DNA from: Dictyocoela muelleri
Lineage: Eukaryota; Microsporidia
Direction of reading: 5' to 3'
DNA length: 13,389 nucleotides
Assembly (NCBI GenBank): GCA_016256075.1
Contig: SDVU01000440.1
Coordinates: forward strand, 1 to 13,389
Within the stretch, counting starts at the first letter, position 1, and every line of letters begins with the position of its first letter. Positions 7,776 to 13,389 of the stretch are shown piece by piece. A model generated the notes under the pieces. The model was not told the DNA's origin, searched no databases, and saw only the letters and a program-made list of their open reading frames with translations. The translations under genes and the position numbers were made by a program.

Positions 7776-8090
7776 GATTAAAACGAAATAAATAATTTAT
7801 AAATGAAACGATAAATTTGTTTCAAGTGATGAAAGTTGTGAATATATATTAGTAAAAGAGTTATGAACATATATATTATGAGGTATTTTATTAATGGGTA
7901 AAGCGATATGAAATATTATTAATTTTTTAAGTATATTTTTAAGTATATTTTTAAGTATATTTTTAATAGTTATTATTTTTTTATTTTTAGTGATAGTTTA
8001 TGTTACTACAAATTGTGTCCCTTGCAAATTGTGTCACCCCTTTTAAAATTTACTTAAAAATTATTTTAATAAAAATGATTTTTTATAATA
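7776..8090. other. AT-rich upstream region of the ArfGAP gene with short repeats
   Basis: Contains a 12-bp tandem repeat AAGTATATTTTT starting at 7929, 7941 and 7953, and a 16-17-bp direct repeat CAAATTGTGTC.C at 8011-8040. Several TATATAT runs (for example about 7843-7875) could serve as promoters for the minus-strand gene. No gene is visible. Confidence 0.5.
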
Positions 8091-8409
8091 AAAATTTAGG
8101 AACTTTGCTATTTCGATAATGCCGAAAAAACTACCAAAAAGGAAGTAGAAGAAAAACTATAGAATTAAAAATAGCCTTTTTATTCCATACCCCGGGTGTT
8201 TTTATTTTTTGTATAGTCATACAATATATAAGATATTGGCCCGCATTCTGAAGTAGATCAGCTGATATATTTTATATTATTCGACTATACAAAAAAAACG
8301 AAACCGCATAGAAGTATGTGATGAATTTTGTTTTTTTTTCTAGTTTTTGTTCTGCTTCTTTCTTCGGCAGTTTATCAGATATACTGAAAGAGAAAGGTTC
8401 CTAATTTTG
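8091..8409. mobile_element. MITE-like foldback, about 320 bp
   Basis: The left arm 8091-8222 is the inverted copy of the right arm 8279-8409. Matching blocks are TTAGGAAC at the tips, TGCCGAA, a GAAG.AGAA.AAAAACTA block, and TTTTTTGTATAGTC at the inner ends. The arms have drifted and carry indels. The short centre (8223-8278) is AT-rich. No coding potential and no clear target-site duplication. Size and structure fit a non-autonomous DNA transposon. Confidence 0.75.
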
Positions 8410-9410
8410 TGAATCTCGTCACTGGTATACTTACCCAAAATATTGAATCTTTTTCGGTGAAAACTTAAGGACGGGCTGTGAAAAATAAAAAGTGTCGGTT
8501 GTAGCATTATTAATGATGAATTGAAAGAATGGATATGGAAAGATTTTTTACGGAAAATCTAATTTCCTCAATTTATTAAATTTGATTAGTTATTAGAAAA
8601 TTTTATTTGTGGCTTTAAATCATAAGAGTTATTAGTGTATTTTTACATTTATTTTATTTAAATTTAATTTCGCACTATTTACAAAAAATGGGAAAAAAAT
8701 GACATAAAACATGAATGAGGAAAAAAACGGAATAGATCCTAAAATTTTACAAAACAAATTAATTTTTTTAAAGCAATGGTAACTGTGATACCCCAGTTGG
8801 TTAACCTTTTAAATAAAAAAATAACAATAACCGAATATAAAATCAATAAACCATTAGAAAAATGTGTAAAATTATATGATAAACTAGATTATGCTATAAT
8901 TTTTTATTATACCTCATTTTCAAAATGCCCAAATTTATAATAATAATAAAATAATCGCAAATTTAAGATTACCTCATGATTTTACATATTTTTTATAATT
9001 CTTGATTAATTACATATTTGATTAGTATTATCTTCTATGTTCCAAGGGGCCAAGTCGTTGTAGAACTTTTTTTTTCATATTTTTGCATATAATTTCATAA
9101 ATTGTCATAAATAATTCTTACTAAGAATTTTAAGTTATTTAAACATTTACCTTAAAAATAAGTTTTTTACACGACATGTTTTTTAAACACCGAAAATTAC
9201 TTTTTTAGTATATTTGATGTTTTTTAAGTTTCATTATTTATTACACTTGTTGCACGCAATTTCAATATCAATATGTTTATTGATTAAAAAAGCAGATTTA
9301 TAATTATATGAAAAATTTTATCAGTTGGTTTTATTGTTAAATTTTAAAAATTCATCATAAAAAAGGTATTTTTTTCTTAAGGCTGTAAAAACATTCATTT
9401 TTATTTTCAT
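8410..9410. other. 1-kb stretch without a convincing gene
   Basis: Mostly A/T runs. A 54-codon open frame at 8776-8940 (starts MVTVIPQLVNLLNKK, ends FSKCPNL) and a shorter one from ATG 8711 (MNEEKNGIDPKILQ) look somewhat protein-like and may be pieces of one decayed gene, but I recognise no family. A similar scrap (GCSIINDELKEWIWKDFLRK) lies at about 8498-8560. A perfect 7-bp hairpin AATTCTT-ACT-AAGAATT is at 9112-9128. Confidence 0.35.
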
Positions 9411-9657
9411 TAAATATTTGGGATCAAGTTGATTATTTTCCCCTAACAACTACACAAGTTGATTATTCCCCCGCAAGCACACAAATTTATTATTTTCTCC
9501 AGCAACCACACAAAGTTTATCTCAAAATATATTTTTGAAAACATTATGGTATTAAAATAAAAAAAAACACGAAGATTAAAAATAAATGTTTAATAAATCA
9601 AGTATTTGGATCAAGTTTATTATTTCTCCCGGTAATTACACTTGATCCAATATTTGC
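9411..9657. repeat. GATCAAG repeat cluster with 29-bp tandem units
   Basis: AAATATTTGGGATCAAG at 9412-9428 is mirrored by CTTGATCCAATATTTG at 9641-9656, bracketing about 245 bp. Just inside the left end, units of the form CAAGTTGATTATT-CCCC-..CAA..ACA start at 9425, 9455, 9482 and 9511 (27-30 bp period). One further unit lies at 9613-9640, inside a local hairpin between 9603-9615 and 9641-9653. The A-rich middle (9540-9600) has nothing recognisable. Possibly a small foldback element with internal repeats. Confidence 0.6.
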
Positions 9658-9683
9658 TGATTTATTTTAAGAGTATACAATTT

Positions 9684-10041
9684 TGGGGTCTAGGGTCTAT
9701 TCCGGGGTAATACGTATTTTTTTTATTTACTGTCTGGAATTGACCCCAAACTGGTTTTTGTTAATTTTTGTATTGTTCGGCCATAAAACCATAGAGGATA
9801 AGCATATAAGACAAATTTTATCTTAATTTACCATACATATCCGCTTTAGGTAGCCTATAAACCAGTCATTGCTACCAAATATATTAGATCGTGAGTTTTT
9901 GGTTCATCACCGTGTTCTCTTATGTTTTTATTTTTCATATAGTGATTGAAAATAATTCAAATCATTTTGCCGGTTTAGGGGCTATTACGGTGTATTAAAC
10001 ATAAAAAATCTGCATTACCCAGGAATAGACTCTAGAACCCA
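9684..10041. mobile_element. MITE-like element with about 50-bp TIRs
   Basis: The left end TGGGGTCTAGGGTCTATTCC (from 9684) is the inverted match of the right end finishing at 10041 (GGAATAGACTCTAGAACCCA). Similarity runs inward through GGGTAAT.C..ATTTTTT for about 50 bp. The interior is unique and has no transposase. The flanks are ...acaatttt and attttttaa, which could hide a short duplication, but A/T runs make this unprovable. The CAAACTGG and AAACCAGT motifs in the interior are not clearly paired. Confidence 0.75.
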
Positions 10042-10145
10042 TTTTTTAATAATTCAACCCCCTTTGTTTTAATTTTATTATATTTTGTGGCAGAAAACGG
10101 ATTGCCGTCATTCACAACATATAATAAAAACATGTGGAATCTAGA
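10042..10145. other. Spacer between two elements
   Basis: About 100 bases of AT-rich sequence without recognised features. Confidence 0.4.
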
Positions 10146-10150
10146 TATAA

Positions 10151-10177
10151 TATGTCACGCGCGCAGCGCGTGACATA
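10151..10177. repeat. GC-rich hairpin, left tip
   Basis: TATGTCACGCGC-GCA-GCGCGTGACATA: a perfect 12-bp stem with a 3-nt loop, in a neighbourhood with very few G or C. Confidence 0.95.
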
Positions 10178-10285
10178 TGCCAATGCGAGACATTTTTATT
10201 TTTTCATATTTATAGATTTATATTATATATTTTTATTTTTTTATTATATTTTTTTTTATAATTTTCAATAATTTTCTAATTTTTT

Positions 10286-10350
10286 TAGCATCAACGAGAC
10301 ACGAATCCAGATATTCCAAGGTGATACAAATGTTACTAAACACTCGGCTA
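10286..10350 (-). pseudogene. tRNA-like sequence, left arm
   Basis: On the minus strand the A-box-like TAGCCGAGTGT (10340-10350) and B-box-like GGATTCGTGTC (10298-10308) have tRNA spacing. Stems do not close well. It is the inverted partner of the better preserved copy at 10724-10788. Confidence 0.45.
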
Positions 10351-10723
10351 AATAACCAAAAACTTCAAAACAAATCATATTTAATTAATTATATAAATTA
10401 ATTTGAAATAAAATTTTAGAAAACTGTAGATTAATAGTAATTTTTTTTATTAATGGATAGGTAAATAAATTTTTATCAATTTAAAATAGGTTAACAGTCG
10501 TGTACAAGGTTCTTTTAACGAAGGCTTCTCGAAATAATCATGTGTTTATAAATGGATAAATTTTAATTGAAACTAAAAAGAAATCAATTAAAAAAAACAT
10601 TTTAAATGACAATATTAATTTGAATATTGATTTATATATTGAAATTTAATAAAGTTTTATTAATAAAATTTAATACAAATTCATTTTTATACATATATAT
10701 ATAAAAATTATTATTTAGGAATT

Positions 10724-10788
10724 TAGTTGAGAGGTTAACAACATTTGTATCAGCTTTGGACTATTTGGGTTCGAGTATCGTTGTGTCA
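10724..10788 (+). pseudogene. tRNA-like sequence, right arm
   Basis: The A-box-like TAGTTGAGAGG (10724-10734) and B-box-like GGTTCGAGTAT (10768-10778) are 33 nt apart, as in a short-variable-arm tRNA. The D-stem closes perfectly (GTTG with CAAC). T-loop TTCGAGT is intact, but the T and acceptor stems are mismatched. From T8 to the end of TGTCA it is 65 nt, the same length as the tRNA-like sequence at 6331-6395, with which it shares GGTTAACA and a GTCA end. CAG falls at the anticodon position, but without a sound stem this is not assignable. Confidence 0.5.
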
Positions 10789-10953
10789 AAAAAAAATAGA
10801 AAATTATTGCAAAATTAAAAAAAAACATGAAATATAGTAAAAAATATAAATATATAATATAAATATATAAAAAATATAAAATGTCTCAATATATAATATA
10901 AATATATAAAAATATAAAATGTCTCGCGTTTGGCATATGTCTCGCGTTTGACA

Positions 10954-10980
10954 TATGTTACGCGCTGCGCGCGTGACATA
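10954..10980. repeat. GC-rich hairpin, right tip
   Basis: Inverted counterpart of 10151-10177, a 12-bp stem with one T-G wobble and loop TGC. Preceded by repeated GTCTCGCGTTTG.CATAT units at about 10919-10953. Confidence 0.9.
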
Positions 10981-11077
10981 ATATTTTCAGAGATGATCAA
11001 AACTCGTGGAAATTTGAAATTTCTGACCATTACACTTGCAATAAATTAAAAAAAAATCGAAAAATTTACAAATTTAT

Positions 11078-11208
11078 AAAAAACAATAATTTACAAATTC
11101 CTAAAAAACAATAATTAATATATTAATAAAAAACAATAATTAATATATTAATAAAATTCAATAATTAATATATTAATAAAAAACAATAATTAATATAACC
11201 TATAAAAT
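11078..11208. repeat. Tandem array, 25 bp x 5
   Basis: The anchor CAATAAT recurs at 11084, 11109, 11134, 11159 and 11184, exactly 25 bp apart. The unit is approximately CAATAATTAATATATTAATAAAAAA; the first unit differs most. It ends about 65 bp beyond the stop codon of the minus-strand WD40 gene, so it flanks that gene's 3' end. Confidence 0.9.
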
Positions 11209-11272
11209 TCATATCATAAATATAAAAAAGATAAATATTTAAAATTAAATATATTTATTGCAATTAAAAGGA

Positions 11273-12577
11273 CTATAATCCATCAATCTCATAAATACAA
11301 ATCTTAACAGCAGAATTTTTCATTACTGACCATCTACCATGTCTCAATTCATTTGAAAGACCAACAATTAACAAATTTTTATATTTTTTCAGAATTAATA
11401 CATACCCATTAAATTTTATTTTTTGTTTTACAGCAAAATCTTTGGAGTTAAATTCTAAAACATTAAGATTACCATTTTTAGTTCCGTACGCTAATAAAAA
11501 GTAATCTTTATTATAATCATCATTATTATTATTATTATAATCATCATCATTATTATTATTATAATCATCATCATTATTATTATTATAATCATCATTATTA
11601 TTATTATAATCATCATTATTATTATAATCATCATTATTATAATCATTATTATTATTATAATAATCATTACATTTTTTATCATTTTCATTATCATTATCTT
11701 TTCTGATTTTCAGGATACTTATAACGGGACTATCAGTTTTAAAAATAAAAACAGGTTCAGTTTTATTTCTATCAAAAATTGAAATTCCTTGTTCAGATCC
11801 AATTGCAAACAATTCATTTGTTAAAAAAGTAGCCGTATAAGGATAGTCACTGTTTTCATATTTATTATTTTTACTTGATTCTTTTTTGCCCGTCGTATAT
11901 CTATTAAATCCCTTTTTATTGATATCAAAAACCTTTATATCGGTTTCAAGTGAACTGAGGGCAATCAAAGATGTTCCTTTTGTCTCAATAAAAATTATTT
12001 TTGATGAGAAACCATAAAATGTATTTATCTGAACTAGCTTTTTATCAAATATTGCGATTTTTTTATTTTCAAGTGCTAAAAATAAATATTTTGATGAAAA
12101 TGATGAATATATTACTTTCGAATCAAGTTTTTTAATGAAAGTAAGAGGTGGTATGTCATCTATTTGAACTTCATTATAATCATTAATATCTTTATTATAA
12201 TCATTAATATCCTTATTATAATCATTAATATCTTTATTATAATCATTAATATCCTTATTACTATCATTAATATCCTTATTATAATCATTAATATCCTTAT
12301 TATTACTATCTTTATAATCATTATTTTCAATTTCTTTTAAACTACTTGTTAAATTATTTGTAGGTATTTGATAAATCGAATTATCTCTGGTAAATAAATA
12401 ATCAGGTGTAATTGCAGTAGGATCACTTTTAAGTTTTGAAATTGTTGACATCTGCTCATTTTTTAATGAATATTTTTCCAATTTATTTGATTTCGTTATA
12501 ATAAATAGATCTTCTTTTATTAGCAATATGTCGATTAGCGGTTTCCTTAAAATTATTTCTTTTGTTAATTTTAACAT
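11273..12577 (-). CDS. RRP9: WD40 protein, Rrp9/U3-55K-like
   Basis: A 434-residue beta-propeller protein. Propeller-type strands with GH/WD decay are visible, for example KIAIFDKK, DIKVFDINKK, ELFAIGSEQGISIFDR and YGTKNGNLNVLEF. The C-terminus is the diagnostic part: NGYVLIL...LLIVGLSNE, then ELRHGRW and KNSAVKICIYEI. This aligns with the GF.NSL...LVAGVGQEHRLGRW and ARNSV end of Rrp9/U3-55K, the WD40 subunit of the U3 snoRNP needed for 18S pre-rRNA processing in the nucleolus. The acidic, NLS-bearing N-terminal extension of Rrp9 seems absent, as the protein begins directly in a strand. Two low-complexity insertions, at residues 94-135 and about 304-357, sit between blades. The start is supported by CCC directly before ATG. 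Another WD40 family remains possible. Confidence 0.65.
   Translation of the reverse strand: MLKLTKEIILRKPLIDILLIKEDLFIITKSNKLEKYSLKNEQMSTISKLKSDPTAITPDYLFTRDNSIYQIPTNNLTSSLKEIENNDYKDSNNKDINDYNKDINDSNKDINDYNKDINDYNKDINDYNKDINDYNEVQIDDIPPLTFIKKLDSKVIYSSFSSKYLFLALENKKIAIFDKKLVQINTFYGFSSKIIFIETKGTSLIALSSLETDIKVFDINKKGFNRYTTGKKESSKNNKYENSDYPYTATFLTNELFAIGSEQGISIFDRNKTEPVFIFKTDSPVISILKIRKDNDNENDKKCNDYYNNNNDYNNDDYNNNDDYNNNNDDYNNNNDDDYNNNNDDDYNNNNNDDYNKDYFLLAYGTKNGNLNVLEFNSKDFAVKQKIKFNGYVLILKKYKNLLIVGLSNELRHGRWSVMKNSAVKICIYEIDGL
11507..11668 (-). repeat. In-gene Asn/Asp/Tyr repeat tract
   Basis: Codons AAT, GAT and TAT in degenerate units of 15-21 bp (plus-strand ATAATCATCATTATTATT) encode about 54 residues of DDYNNNN type. 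The frame is kept throughout because the units are multiples of three. It lies between the blade ending SPVISILKIRK and the last blades. Confidence 0.9.
12173..12298 (-). repeat. In-gene minisatellite, 21 bp x 6
   Basis: Six perfect-length units encode KDINDYN (one is KDINDSN), residues 94-135. Differences are mostly single synonymous changes (TCTTT against TCCTT), which suggests recent expansion. Confidence 0.95.
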
Positions 12578-12580
12578 GGG
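12578..12580 (-). promoter_or_regulatory. CCC start-proximal signal of the WD40 gene
   Basis: On the gene strand AACACCCATG puts CCC immediately before the start codon. This supports ATG 12577 as the start. Confidence 0.55.
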
Positions 12581-12610
12581 TGTTGAAAAAAAAGATCAAA
12601 AAAAAAGAAT

Positions 12611-12678
12611 TTAAGTTTTTTTACATTTCTTTGATTTGAGTTTTTTTACATTTCTTTGATTTGAGTTTTTTTTGAAAT
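12611..12678. repeat. 25-bp tandem repeat upstream of the WD40 gene
   Basis: TT.AGTTTTTTTACATTTCTTTGAT at 12611-12635 and 12636-12660, with a partial third copy. On the gene strand these are AAACTCAAATCAAAGAAATG units 30-100 bases before the start, in the likely promoter or 5' leader. Confidence 0.85.
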
Positions 12679-12721
12679 ATTTTTTTTGAATTACAAGGTT
12701 TTTTAAATTAAGTTTTTTTAT

Positions 12722-12751
12722 ATATATTTATTCTCTTTTGAATAAATATAT
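12722..12751. repeat. 12-bp AT hairpin upstream of the WD40 gene
   Basis: ATATATTTATTC (12722-12733) pairs perfectly with GAATAAATATAT (12740-12751), loop TCTTTT. On the gene strand the adjacent TATATATAAAAAAAC (about 12713-12727) is a TATA-box candidate. Confidence 0.75.
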
Positions 12752-12758
12752 CACCTAT

Positions 12759-12804
12759 TGAAAATATCCATATTTGCCAACTCGGTATATTGTCGTTAAC
12801 CTTT
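12759..12804 (-). repeat. Dispersed repeat copy B (decayed)
   Basis: Read on the minus strand: AAAGGTTAACGACAATATACC, then GAGTTGGCAAATATGGATATTTTCA. This matches copy A (AAAGGTCTAAAG... GGGTTGGCAATTATGGATATTGTCA) with an internal gap of about 13 bases. Weaker similarity may continue to about 12840 (GACATATTACTCGAA against GTCATATTATCTCGAA beside copy A). Confidence 0.65.
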
Positions 12805-12860
12805 GTATTTAAAATTTTGGTTCTTTTTGTTCGAGTAATATGTCAATCCCATATATACAG

Positions 12861-13323
12861 TTGATGCTGATTTATTAAACCCCGCGTCACTAAAAATAAA
12901 CGCCCTTTATATAATATTTGAAAACTTATAACATTAAAATAAATAGATCGTTCATATTAATAAATTTTTAAATTTTTTTGAAAAAATACTAAGATCTAAA
13001 GATGTCATAGCATCTTTTTTTATCAAGATTCGATTTTAAAAACTCCCTCGGTTTTTTCAACCTTCTTTAAAAATATCATAGTTATTTATATCAAAATGTT
13101 TTATTCCTAAAAAAATATAAAAAATAAGTACCCCTTCTTAAAAATGATTGAGAAAGATAAAAAGAAAATTGAAACTAGAATAAAAAAATAACTTTAATTA
13201 TGAACCATAGTATAGCTAAATGCAAAATTATGAACCTAGAAAATAAAAAAAAATAATGATAAAATATGATATAACTGAATCAATGGCAAAAATATTTTGA
13301 AAAATTTAATTTATTTATTTATT
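12861..13323. other. AT-rich stretch, no gene
   Basis: No coding pattern. Small items only: AGATG-TCATAG-CATCT at 13009-13024, and a direct repeat AATTATGAACC at 13196-13206 and 13227-13237. Confidence 0.4.
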
Positions 13324-13389
13324 ACATGCTGACAACATCCATAGCTGCCAACCCGGAGAGTTGTCTCCAACCATAGTCTTATGACCTTT
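13324..13389 (-). repeat. Dispersed repeat copy C, running off the window
   Basis: The reverse complement starts AAAGGTCATAAGACTATGG at the window edge and ends GTTGTCAGCATGT. It is nearly identical to 6712-6777 in opposite orientation. The repeat may continue beyond 13389. Confidence 0.85.

Larger units (their letters stand above)
10146..10986. mobile_element. Foldback element with GC-rich hairpin tips and two tRNA-like sequences
   Basis: The left arm (10146 to about 10360) and the right arm (about 10712-10986) are inverted copies. From the tip inward each has: a hairpin built of ATGTCACGCGCG, GCGAGACAT motifs, a long TATA-rich stretch, AATAATTTTCTA, and a tRNA-like sequence with TGATACAAATGTT in common. 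The right arm is longer because an 18-bp unit (ACATATG.CAAACGCGAG) and a TATA-rich block ending GAGACATTTTATATTTT are duplicated. The centre (about 10361-10711) is AT-rich and not palindromic. No protein is encoded; the open frame at 10815-11030 on the minus strand is repeat sequence. The element is distinct from the MULE and the MITEs here. Confidence 0.75.

Noticed and set aside
10815-11030. Minus-strand open frame of 71 codons
   Set aside because: Covers TATA-rich and GCGAGAC repeats of the foldback arm, with no protein-like composition.
11491-11694. Minus-strand open frame of Met/Ile repeats
   Set aside because: It is an alternative frame of the Asn/Asp codon repeat inside the WD40 gene.
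11273-12577. Bub3 or Nsa1 as identity of the WD40 protein
   Set aside because: The C-terminal ExRxGRW and KNSAV blocks fit Rrp9/U3-55K; I see no matching end motif for those two families.

Overview
This window is very AT-rich nuclear DNA from a eukaryote, most likely a microsporidian with an expanded, transposon-rich genome (the Hamiltosporidium or Edhazardia kind). The reasons are: two short intron-free genes of conserved eukaryotic families; a CCC run within five bases of both ATGs (CCC-like signals next to start codons are known from microsporidia); very short 3' regions; and decayed FLYWCH/MULE transposases. The species is an inference. Nothing here looks bacterial, and I see no rRNA gene, CRISPR array or confident functional tRNA.

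Layout. 1-163 holds the end of an unidentified coding remnant. 441-552 is a clean 16-bp x 7 tandem array. 1441-3727 is a decayed MULE transposase interrupted by a second terminal-inverted-repeat (TIR) element at 2325-3345. 3796-3940 is a CG-rich hairpin-and-repeat patch. 4298-6031 is a nearly complete but inactivated MULE with long TIRs. 6084-6660 is a foldback repeat with a tRNA-like Pol III promoter at its centre. 6878-7768 (minus) encodes an ArfGAP. 8091-8409 and 9684-10041 are MITE-like foldbacks, with degraded filler and a short-repeat cluster (9411-9657) between them. 10146-10986 is a larger foldback with a GC-rich hairpin at each end and a tRNA-like sequence in each arm. 11273-12577 (minus) encodes a WD40 protein whose C-terminus matches Rrp9/U3-55K. 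A dispersed repeat occurs in three copies (6712-6780, 12759-12804, 13324-13389).

Function. The two host genes are unrelated: one concerns COPI/Golgi Arf regulation, the other U3 snoRNP and pre-rRNA processing. They share only strand and start-site signature. The rest is a mosaic of inverted-repeat elements of at least six kinds, some nested. The most unusual structures are the two foldbacks built around tRNA-like promoters and the CG-rich hairpin ends shared by 10146-10986 and probably 3796-3940.
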